A stretch of 5,039 nt of DNA from an uncultured Burkholderiales bacterium (GTDB lineage: Bacteria; Pseudomonadota; Gammaproteobacteria; Burkholderiales; Burkholderiaceae): the NCBI GenBank assembly GCA_903845315.1, contig CAIMWY010000156.1, positions 1 to 5,039 on the forward strand, in the 5' to 3' direction. The notes below the pieces were generated by a model, which saw nothing but the letters and a program-made list of their open reading frames with translations, had not been told where the DNA came from and ran no database searches. Below are positions 1 through 5,039 of the stretch, piece by piece; positions within the stretch are counted from its first letter, which is position 1; every line of letters begins with the position of its first letter. The position numbers and the translations under genes are program-made.

Positions 1-748
1 GCACGATGCCCACCACTGCCCCGGCTAACATCAAACCCATGATGGACTCGAGGCCGGCCAGCAAGGCCACCGGTAACGCGGCCAAGGCCACATCGGCGGT
101 TTGAACCGTGAGCGATCGACCGCTCAAAAACACGATGGCCCCCACCGTAGCAATGGCCGTACCCAGCATCCATGCAAAGATCACCGCGCGTTTGACAGAG
201 ATGCCCAGCGACATCGCAATGGTGGGTTCTTCGGCCACAGCGGTCAGCGTCAGGCCCAGGCGTGTGTGGTTGAAGAAGTACGACAGCCCCAAGGTGAAGG
301 CCAGCGTCAAGCCCGCCCCAATCAGCAAAGAGGACGGCAGGATCAAGTCGCCCCAAATCACTGACGTCACCGGAAGAATGGCAGGGAACGATCGGTCTCC
401 CGCGCCCCAGATGACCAGCACCACGCCGCGCAACAAAATGACCAAGCCGATCGTGACCATCACCATCGAGAACACCGACTCACCAATGAGTCGCTCAAAG
501 AACAAACGTTCAATCAGCCAACCATACACGGCGGCCATCACAAAAGACAAAGGAATCACCGCCCAGATGGGCAAGCCCATGGAAATGGTCAAAGTCCAGA
601 TGGTGTAGGCGCCCAACAGCATCAACTCACCTTGGGCAAAGTTGAACACCTTGCTGGCGCGGTAAATTACGACAAAACCCAAGGACAGCAGAGCATAAAA
701 CTGCCCCAATAACAGGCCATTGAGCACATAGTTGATGAAATCCATCAT
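1..748 (-). CDS. livH: LIV-type ABC transporter inner-membrane permease LivH (3' part outside window)
   Basis: This is one of the two membrane-spanning subunits of a branched-chain-amino-acid-type ABC importer (BPD_transp_2 / LivH family), which forms the substrate channel in the inner membrane. The frame is open from the ATG at 748 to base 1, giving 249 codons. LivH proteins usually have about 290-310 residues, so roughly 40-60 are missing past the edge. Residues 36-41 read NFAQGE, the family's conserved segment after the first membrane helix (usually NFAHGE). Residues 161-187 hold the cytoplasmic coupling loop (HTRLGL...LGISVKR) that contacts the ATPase. Hydrophobic stretches lie near 5-29, 42-55, 60-82, 92-115, 139-159, 188-209 and 219-247. 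The first ATG of an ATGATG pair is chosen because it forms an ATGA overlap with the ligase stop and has AAAGGAG 8 nt upstream. The family assignment is firm. The transported substrate is not known, and LivH-like subunits also serve importers of amides, urea and aromatic or other carboxylic acids. Confidence 0.93.
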   Translation of the reverse strand, partial: MMDFINYVLNGLLLGQFYALLSLGFVVIYRASKVFNFAQGELMLLGAYTIWTLTISMGLPIWAVIPLSFVMAAVYGWLIERLFFERLIGESVFSMVMVTIGLVILLRGVVLVIWGAGDRSFPAILPVTSVIWGDLILPSSLLIGAGLTLAFTLGLSYFFNHTRLGLTLTAVAEEPTIAMSLGISVKRAVIFAWMLGTAIATVGAIVFLSGRSLTVQTADVALAALPVALLAGLESIMGLMLAGAVVGIV

Positions 749-2700
749 GCCAGTGACTCCTTTACCGGGCTCGACAGGCTGCGGATCTTCACCTGCGCCG
801 CAAGGGAGCTCACCTGGCCGTCTTGGTAGCGCACGGGAATGTCAATTGACACCTGGTCGCGGCGTGCATACATGCCCTCGATGATGGCTTGGTAACGCTC
901 TTCAATGAAGTCACGTTTGAGTTTGCGTGTGCGCGTGAGCTCGCCCTCATCGGGATCGAGCTCTTTTGGAAAATTGGCGAAATGCCGCACCCGCGCCTGC
1001 ACCGGCAAATGCCGATTCACCGCTTCAATGGCTTTGGCGACTTCTTCAATCACCTCATCGCGCTGAGACAAATCGGTGAAGGTGGTGAAGCTCACGCCCT
1101 GGTGCTCGGCCCATCGACCAAACACCTCGCTGTCGATGTTGATCAAGGCGGTCACAGCGTCACGCCGTTCGTCCCCCAAGACCACCACCTCACGGATATA
1201 AGGCGAAAACCGCAGACGCACCTCGATGAACTGTTTGGAAAAGCGCGCGCCATCGGCCAATCGGCTCATATGGTCAACGCGGTCGTAGTAGATGAGTTGT
1301 GGGCCTTCATCAAGCAATCCAACGGCATCGCCGGTGCAAAACCAATCACCGTCTCTTTTTTCGGCAGTTTTTTCAGGCATGCCCCAGTACCCAGAAAAAC
1401 CCGGACCATCGCGCACCTGAAGCTCGCCTTCGGCACTGATGCGCCACGCCACACCCGGGCCCCACGCGTTGCCTTGGGTGACCGCGGAGCCAATGGTTTC
1501 AGGATCGACCCGTGATTCTTGGTGCACGCTGATCACACCGAACTCACTGCAACCATAGGCGGCGCGCAACAGCACGCCCATGCCAGCAAAGAAGCGGAAG
1601 ATGTCTGGTGAGCAAGCCGCGCCGCCATTCATGGCGATGCGGGTGCGCTTGAGCCCAAGCTGTTCGCGCAAAGGCAACAGCACCAGCAACTCTGCGATGG
1701 GCAGCAACGCATGGTCCATCCAGGTCACCTCGGGCTCGTTCTTTCGCGGCGCTCGGATGCGTTGTCCAAGGTGGAGTGCCCACTCCACCAATCGACGCCG
1801 CCAGGGCGCAACATCGAGCATGCGGGCATGGACTTTGGCGGCCAGACTTTCCCATTGACGTGGCCCAAAGAACACCAACTCACAGGCAATCTCGCGGATG
1901 GCCTCTTGAATCTGATCTGGCTGCTCTGCGAAGTTGATGCGCATCGGGCGCAACAAGCCCATGGAAATGCCCACCCATTGCTCGGTGGCCCAAGCCAACG
2001 GCAGGTAAGACAAGTACTCGCAGTACGCCGGAACCTGCAAGGTGTCTGCGAGGATTTGGGCGTTGTGCAGTAACCAGCGGTGGGTTGAGATCACCCCCTT
2101 AGGTTTGCCGGTAGTGCCCGAGGTGTAAGACAGCAACGCAATGTCTAGGCCTTGCCCCTTGTCGACCTCTTCATCCACCCACCTTGGTTGGGCTGCACGC
2201 AAGGTTTCGCCGGAAAGTTTGAGCGCGTCCCAGTTGGACAAGATCGCATCTTGGTAACTCCACAAGCCACCGGGCTCCCACCAAACGATCGTTTGCACCT
2301 GGGTATGGCGCTGGGCGATGGGCAAGGCTTTATCGACCTGCTCTTGGTCTTCCGCAAAAATACAAACCACTTGCGCGTCTTGCACCACGTATTCCAACTC
2401 GGACTCGGTGGCATCGGGATAGAGCGCAACGGTTTTGGCACCGATGCACATGGCCGCCCACTCGCCCCAGTACATTTCAGGCCGGTTCTCGCCAATCAGT
2501 AAAACGGTCTGTCCTCGCCGGACGCCTTGGGCCAACAGGCCATAGGCGATCTCACGCACCTCCAGCCAAATGTCTTGCCAAGAAAATTCACGCCAGATGC
2601 CATCTCGCTTGTGCCGCTGCGCAATGTCGTGCGCTTGAAGCTTAGCCCGGTGCACTAACCACTGAGGCAAGGTCTGAGGAAGCATGACGGGCTCGTTCAA
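745..2700 (-). CDS. AMP-dependent acyl-CoA synthetase/ligase (long-chain ACSL-like), embedded in LIV transporter operon
   Basis: This is a cytoplasmic ANL-superfamily enzyme expected to activate a carboxylic acid with ATP to an acyl-adenylate and then to an acyl-CoA. At 651 residues it fits the long-chain acyl-CoA synthetase class. Visible motifs are the ATP/phosphate loop YTSGTTGKPKG (192-202), the A4-like segment LPLAWATEQ (233-241), where ACSL enzymes usually have LPLAH, the A5 motif YGCSE (382-386), TGD (456-458), the hinge DRVD (473-476) followed by a glycine at 484, and the A10 region GELTRTRKLKR (586-596), with K593 the likely catalytic lysine. About 50 residues follow A10. The start is a TTG that overlaps the livG stop as TTGA and has GGGAG 7 nt upstream. 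An ATG five codons in (2685) is possible but too far from that site. The gene sits between livG and livH with overlaps at both ends, so it is probably made together with the transporter. The substrate (fatty, aromatic or branched acid) cannot be decided from sequence. Confidence 0.92.
   Translation of the reverse strand: MNEPVMLPQTLPQWLVHRAKLQAHDIAQRHKRDGIWREFSWQDIWLEVREIAYGLLAQGVRRGQTVLLIGENRPEMYWGEWAAMCIGAKTVALYPDATESELEYVVQDAQVVCIFAEDQEQVDKALPIAQRHTQVQTIVWWEPGGLWSYQDAILSNWDALKLSGETLRAAQPRWVDEEVDKGQGLDIALLSYTSGTTGKPKGVISTHRWLLHNAQILADTLQVPAYCEYLSYLPLAWATEQWVGISMGLLRPMRINFAEQPDQIQEAIREIACELVFFGPRQWESLAAKVHARMLDVAPWRRRLVEWALHLGQRIRAPRKNEPEVTWMDHALLPIAELLVLLPLREQLGLKRTRIAMNGGAACSPDIFRFFAGMGVLLRAAYGCSEFGVISVHQESRVDPETIGSAVTQGNAWGPGVAWRISAEGELQVRDGPGFSGYWGMPEKTAEKRDGDWFCTGDAVGLLDEGPQLIYYDRVDHMSRLADGARFSKQFIEVRLRFSPYIREVVVLGDERRDAVTALINIDSEVFGRWAEHQGVSFTTFTDLSQRDEVIEEVAKAIEAVNRHLPVQARVRHFANFPKELDPDEGELTRTRKLKRDFIEERYQAIIEGMYARRDQVSIDIPVRYQDGQVSSLAAQVKIRSLSSPVKESLA
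757..763 (-). promoter_or_regulatory. Shine-Dalgarno sequence of livH, inside the end of the ligase gene
   Basis: The minus strand reads AAAGGAG, 8 nt before the ATG at 748. It is the strongest ribosome binding site in the window and lies wholly within the last codons of the ligase. It favours the first of the two adjacent ATGs (spacing 8) over the second (spacing 11). Together with the ATGA stop/start overlap it points to translation of livH by ribosomes finishing the ligase. Confidence 0.75.
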
Positions 2701-3512
2701 GTGCTTTCTCCCAAATAAGCTGAAATCACCTCTGGGTCTTGCTGAATTTGCGTGGGGTTGGCATCGGCAATCTTGCAGCCAAAGTTCAACACAACCACCC
2801 GATCGGCCACATCCATCACAACGCCCATGTCGTGCTCCACCAAAACGACGGGGATTTTTTGAGCATCGCGAACATCCAAGATGAAACGCGCAAGGTCCTC
2901 TTTTTCTTCAGTGTTCATGCCAGCCATGGGCTCGTCCAGCAACAACATGCGAGGCTGCATCGCCAAAGCACGGCCTAAGTCCACCCGCTTGCGAATGCCG
3001 TAGCCCAAGGTACCCACAGGCTGGTGGCGTAGGTGTTCGAGCTCTAGAAAATCCAAAATTTCTTCTGCAAAAGCGCGGTGCTCGGTCTCTTCGCGGTTGG
3101 CAAAGGGGTAATACATAAAGGCGGACAACAGACTGGTGTGCATGTGCATGTAGCGCCCAACCATGATGTTGTCGAGCACGCTCATGCGGGGCAACAGGTG
3201 GGTGCCTTGAAAGGTTCGCGCCAAACCGGCTTGGGCAATGCGATGGACCGGTTTGTGGGTGATGTTTTGTTGGTCAAACACCACCTGGCCTTCACTGGGC
3301 TTGTAAAAACCCGACAGCACATTCAGTAAAGAACTCTTGCCTGCACCATTGGGGCCGATCAGGGCCACCAGTTCGTCGTGGCCAACCTCAATCGACACAT
3401 CGCTCAAGGCCACCACTCCTCCAAAGCGCAAGGTGATGTTCTTAGCCTCAAGCAGCGGGCCTATCGCCGTGACGGCAGAGCGTTGATGCAGCAGTTGTGC
3501 CGCAGGGTGCAT
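2697..3512 (-). CDS. livG: LIV-type ABC transporter ATP-binding protein LivG
   Basis: This is the cytoplasmic ATPase subunit that powers a LIV-type importer. The 271 residues contain Walker A GPNGAGKS (53-60), the Q-loop in RTFQ (Q102), Walker B LLLDEP (190-195) with catalytic E194, and the switch histidine in VEHD (H227). The LivG-type insertion after the Q-loop (about 120-146) and the ending ISAYLGE (263-269) mark it as LivG rather than LivF. The ABC signature is atypical: LGYGIRKRVDLGRAL (169-183), where LivG proteins usually have a YG.QRR-type sequence. About 18 residues precede the usual start of the fold. The ATG is supported by GGAG 6 nt upstream. It is the first gene of the operon, and its stop overlaps the ligase start (TTGA). 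The family is secure. The numbering within the transporter (LivG or LivF) is likely, but cannot be confirmed without the second ATPase, which is not in the window. Confidence 0.93.
   Translation of the reverse strand: MHPAAQLLHQRSAVTAIGPLLEAKNITLRFGGVVALSDVSIEVGHDELVALIGPNGAGKSSLLNVLSGFYKPSEGQVVFDQQNITHKPVHRIAQAGLARTFQGTHLLPRMSVLDNIMVGRYMHMHTSLLSAFMYYPFANREETEHRAFAEEILDFLELEHLRHQPVGTLGYGIRKRVDLGRALAMQPRMLLLDEPMAGMNTEEKEDLARFILDVRDAQKIPVVLVEHDMGVVMDVADRVVVLNFGCKIADANPTQIQQDPEVISAYLGEST
2708..2712 (-). promoter_or_regulatory. Shine-Dalgarno sequence deciding the TTG start of the acyl-CoA ligase
   Basis: The minus strand reads GGGAG followed by 7 nt and then TTG at 2700. The ATG at 2685 would sit 22 nt away, with only a weak GAG nearer to it. 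This supports the TTG start and the TTGA overlap with the livG stop codon. Confidence 0.6.
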
Positions 3513-3518
3513 GGTTGT

Positions 3519-3522
3519 CTCC
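3519..3522 (-). promoter_or_regulatory. Shine-Dalgarno sequence of livG
   Basis: The minus strand reads GGAG, 6 nt before the ATG at 3512. It is short but correctly spaced and supports the 271-residue start, including the N-terminal extension. Confidence 0.5.
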
Positions 3523-3584
3523 GTGACCGATTTGTTTTTTTGCGATGGTAGGAGCGAATGCCCAGCGCTTCGATGGCTAAAGTG

Positions 3585-3612
3585 TGCAAAAGAGTTGCAA
3601 AAAACCGCAAAT
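3585..3612. repeat. Three helically phased GCAAA boxes upstream of livG (possible operator)
   Basis: On the plus strand TGCAAAA occurs at 3585-3591 and 3596-3602, and a weaker CGCAAAT at 3606-3612. The GCAAA cores start at 3586, 3597 and 3607, which are 11 and 10 bp apart, about one helical turn each, so they face the same side of the DNA. They lie 73-100 bp upstream of the livG start, in the gap after the AraC-type regulator. AraC-family proteins often bind tandem direct sites, so regulator binding is a reasonable guess, but the motif is short and A-rich and could arise by chance. Confidence 0.35.
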
Positions 3613-3615
3613 CAT

Positions 3616-3627
3616 CCTGACATCAGG
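3616..3627. promoter_or_regulatory. Small palindrome in the araC-livG gap
   Basis: CCTGA and TCAGG flank a 2-base centre (CA), giving a 5-2-5 palindrome right beside the GCAAA boxes. It could be half of an operator. It is too short to be significant alone. The rest of the gap (3523-3584) shows no clear sigma-70 or sigma-54 promoter that I could defend, although a promoter for livG would be expected here. Confidence 0.22.
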
Positions 3628-3652
3628 GATTGCCCGGATAGGCCGGCCCGCT

Positions 3653-3677
3653 CAACTGACCATGCCCGGGTCAGTTG
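3653..3677 (-). terminator. 9-bp perfect inverted repeat overlapping the araC stop codon (possible terminator or operator)
   Basis: CAACTGACC (3653-3661) and GGTCAGTTG (3669-3677) are exact inverse complements around a 7-nt loop. The araC stop codon (3671-3673) lies inside one arm. In the transcript of araC this forms a stable hairpin at the very end of the gene. The sequence after it is GC-rich (AGCGGGCC) with no U-run, so it is not a standard intrinsic terminator. It may stabilise a 3' end, work with Rho, or be a protein-binding dyad upstream of livG. Confidence 0.4.
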
Positions 3678-4714
3678 TCGTTGCTTTTGCCAGTGCGTCG
3701 GTATTGGCCGGGGGGATAGCCAGTCCAGCTTTTGAAGGCACGTTGAAACACGGCCGCATCGGCAAAGCCCAAATCGCTTGCCAACTGGATCAGCGATACC
3801 TCGCTGGTGTTGAGCCTGAAGATGGCAATGTCGCGTCGAAGCTGATCTCGCAATTCGCGAAATGTGGTGCCTTCGGCCACCATGTGGCGCTGCAAGGAGC
3901 TGACCGACATGTTCATGGCAGCTGCGGTGGCCTCGAGGTCGGGCCACGCGGGGATGGATCGGCTCAAATGCACCCTGACGCGCTCGCTGTAGCCCAAGTC
4001 GCGGCGCGGCAAGATGACATTGACAGGACTGTTGGCCACAAATGTACGCAGGGCATCCTTGTCACGGCAAGCTCGATAGCGCATGCGGTCGGCCAAAAAC
4101 CACATGGCACTGTGCGGCGCATCAAACCGCCAAGGTGCTGGAAAAATCCGCCCATAGCCTTCGCAATAACTCGGTCGAGAAAATGCAAAGTCAAAGCGCT
4201 CCGCTGGTAAATTGCCACCCACTAACCAAGCAAATGCACGCCAATAAATGCGCAGAAATTGCTCGTGAACAAATGGGTTTTTTTCGGTATCAGCGTGGTG
4301 AAAATGCAGCTCCACACCGGCCAAGCCGTCTTCTTGGCGAAAAACAAATTCCAAATCGTCATTGAGCAAGCGCAGCACGTGCACGACGCGCTTGATGGCC
4401 CCCTCTAAGGTGTCGGCTTCGAGGGTCGAACGCATTTGTAGCTCGAATGAACCAGGCTTGAGCGGACGACTCAGCAAGCACACGCCTTCGTCGTTCAAAT
4501 CACGGATCAACATGCGGAACAACTCGGCATACTGGTGCGCAGTGACAGTTGAGTCGTTGTCATTGAGCTTTTCCGGATCAATGCCCACCGCGCGCAACCA
4601 ATGGTCAAACGCGATGCCTTTGCGTTTGAGACCCGAGAGCAGTCCACGCACAAACACCATGCCAAAACTCAGATGGGAATGACTGTTGCGTAACGCAGAC
4701 TTAGACGACGACAT
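3671..4714 (-). CDS. AraC-family transcriptional regulator (N-terminal Arabinose_bd-like domain)
   Basis: This is a 347-residue DNA-binding regulator. The C-terminus is a typical AraC double helix-turn-helix. The first unit is about 258-285 (PDLEATAAAMNMSVSSLQRH). The second is about 307-339, with the family signature GFADAAVFQRAFKSWTGYPPGQYR spanning 316-339. The N-terminal 200 residues (for example LSFGMVFVRGLLSGLKRKGI at 15-34) resemble the ligand-sensing arabinose-binding-like domain found in OruR/VirS-type regulators, so it probably senses a small molecule in the cytoplasm. The length is normal for this subgroup. The ATG at 4714 is the first possible start, since an in-frame TAG lies six codons upstream (4730-4732). 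The ribosome site is poor (GAG 10 nt upstream) and is buried in a small palindrome. It lies upstream of livG in the same direction, separated by 158 bp, so control of the transporter-ligase operon is plausible but unproven. Because it abuts a DUF779 remnant, it may instead once have served an aldehyde dehydrogenase locus. Confidence 0.92.
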   Translation of the reverse strand: MSSSKSALRNSHSHLSFGMVFVRGLLSGLKRKGIAFDHWLRAVGIDPEKLNDNDSTVTAHQYAELFRMLIRDLNDEGVCLLSRPLKPGSFELQMRSTLEADTLEGAIKRVVHVLRLLNDDLEFVFRQEDGLAGVELHFHHADTEKNPFVHEQFLRIYWRAFAWLVGGNLPAERFDFAFSRPSYCEGYGRIFPAPWRFDAPHSAMWFLADRMRYRACRDKDALRTFVANSPVNVILPRRDLGYSERVRVHLSRSIPAWPDLEATAAAMNMSVSSLQRHMVAEGTTFRELRDQLRRDIAIFRLNTSEVSLIQLASDLGFADAAVFQRAFKSWTGYPPGQYRRTGKSNDN

Positions 4715-4716
4715 CA

Positions 4717-4727
4717 GAGAAATTCTC
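4717..4727 (-). promoter_or_regulatory. Palindrome covering the leader and weak ribosome site of araC
   Basis: GAGAA and TTCTC flank a single central base, ending 2 nt before the araC start codon. The only Shine-Dalgarno-like bases (GAG) belong to one arm. It could be an autoregulatory operator, or a tiny hairpin that limits translation. The stem is only 5 bp, so this is tentative. Confidence 0.27.
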
Positions 4728-4735
4728 GCCTATTT

Positions 4736-4765
4736 TTTATGGATCAATGTTGTTGAGGGGGTCAA
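4736..4765 (-). promoter_or_regulatory. Putative sigma-70 promoter of the araC-type regulator
   Basis: On the minus strand, TTGACC (4760-4765, five of six consensus bases) lies 18 bp from CATAAA (4736-4741, four of six). Transcription would begin near 4728-4730, giving a leader of about 15 nt before the ATG at 4714. The -35 box overlaps the first codons of the DUF779 remnant on the other strand. This is inferred from sequence match only. Confidence 0.42.
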
Positions 4766-5011
4766 TTTTCGGTCGGCGTCAACACCTACGATGTCAAACT
4801 GGGCGATGTAGGCGGCGTACCGTTTTATATCGGTAAGCTGCAATACGAATACTGGAAACACACCCAACTCATTTTGGATGTCATCGAAGGCAGCGTAGGA
4901 ACCTTTTGTTTAGAGGGTAATACTGGCAAAGCCTTTCACACCAGATCGAGGCTCTTTACTGACAAAGAGTGGACAGAGATTGAATCGATTGTTGAAAGAG
5001 ATTTAGCTTGA
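4757..5011 (+). pseudogene. 5'-truncated DUF779 family gene remnant
   Basis: The frame codes for 84 residues and ends at TGA 5009-5011. It contains the DUF779 (PF05610) C-terminal pattern as I know it: GGVPFYIG (18-25), YEYWKHTQL (30-38), DVIEG (41-45) and TRSRLFTDKEW (62-72). DUF779 proteins are usually about 110-130 residues, with a cysteine-rich N-terminal part (GGCCDGS-like) that is absent here. The frame has a stop at 4754-4756, and no ATG or GTG follows, so no full protein can start. Directly upstream is the promoter and coding region of the opposite-strand regulator. DUF779 genes are often found next to NAD-dependent aldehyde dehydrogenase genes, and none is visible here. GC is about 47% over 4921-4980, and codons such as AGA and TTA occur, which is less GC-rich than the operon. 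The homology is fairly sure. Loss by deletion is the best explanation, though a frameshift or sequencing error is possible. Confidence 0.72.
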
Positions 5012-5018
5012 AGATGAG

Positions 5019-5032
5019 GGCAGTTTCCTGCC
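5019..5032 (+). terminator. Short hairpin after the DUF779 remnant
   Basis: GGCAG and CTGCC pair around a TTTC loop, starting 8 nt after the stop codon, followed by ATTAG. The 5-bp stem and the lack of a real U-run make it at best a weak terminator of the old DUF779 gene. Confidence 0.25.
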
Positions 5033-5039
5033 ATTAGAC

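Noticed and set aside
101..608. Plus-strand open frames of 87 and 166 codons opposite the left end
   Set aside because: They are shadows of livH, whose minus-strand frame gives a clear permease with membrane helices and conserved motifs. The plus-strand products have no recognisable features.
889..1515. 208-codon plus-strand open frame, and other frames within 1266-2502
   Set aside because: All lie inside the acyl-CoA ligase gene, which has complete catalytic motifs. The overlapping frames show biased, low-complexity composition and no ribosome sites of note.
3138..3152. Tandem TGCATG-like repeat inside livG, encoding His-Met-His-Met
   Set aside because: It is only two copies within a conserved coding gene, in the variable LivG insertion. 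It is ordinary codon coincidence rather than a functional repeat.
3641..3648. GGCCGGCC palindrome in the araC-livG gap
   Set aside because: It is an 8-bp GC-rich self-complementary site of a kind expected by chance, with no matching flanks.
3584..4210. 208-codon plus-strand open frame opposite the 3' half of the AraC-type regulator
   Set aside because: It is a shadow of the regulator's helix-turn-helix region. The minus-strand frame carries the AraC signature, and this one has no family resemblance.
1..5039. tRNA or rRNA genes, CRISPR arrays, insertion-sequence ends, toxin-antitoxin or phage genes
   Set aside because: I looked on both strands and saw none. There are no regularly spaced long repeats, transposase motifs or cloverleaf-like sequences.

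Overview
The window carries one side of a branched-chain-amino-acid-type (LIV/HAAT) ABC transporter operon. It also holds an AraC-family regulator just upstream and, at the right edge, what looks like the headless remnant of a DUF779 gene. Every intact gene reads on the minus strand, so the operon runs from high to low coordinates and leaves the window at base 1. Moderate GC, the gene order (livG, acyl-CoA ligase, livH) and the style of the proteins suggest a betaproteobacterium of the Burkholderiales, perhaps Comamonadaceae. This is an inference from general resemblance, because no rRNA or marker gene is present.

Layout, right to left. Bases 4757-5011 (+) encode 84 residues that match the C-terminal two-thirds of DUF779, with an in-frame stop immediately upstream and no start codon. 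Bases 3671-4714 (-) are an AraC-type regulator with a plausible sigma-70 promoter at 4736-4765. That promoter overlaps the broken end of the DUF779 remnant. The 158-bp gap 3513-3670 holds a 9-bp inverted repeat at the araC stop codon, a small palindrome, and three GCAAA boxes one helical turn apart. I found no convincing -35/-10 pair there. Then come livG (2697-3512), an ANL-superfamily acyl-CoA ligase (745-2700) and livH (1-748, cut by the window edge).

The three operon genes are joined by 4-base start/stop overlaps (TTGA between livG and the ligase, ATGA between the ligase and livH). Each start has a Shine-Dalgarno sequence 6-8 nt upstream. This implies tight translational coupling of transporter and ligase. 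The simplest reading is import of a carboxylic acid (fatty, aromatic or branched) by a LIV-type transporter, followed by its activation to a CoA thioester, possibly controlled by the neighbouring AraC protein. The substrate cannot be read from the sequence. The rest of the transporter (livM, livF, periplasmic binding protein) would be expected beyond base 1.

I do not see a new kind of system here. The points most worth a second look are the ligase built into a transporter operon, the atypical ABC signature of LivG, the phased repeats upstream of livG, and the DUF779 remnant at the araC promoter.
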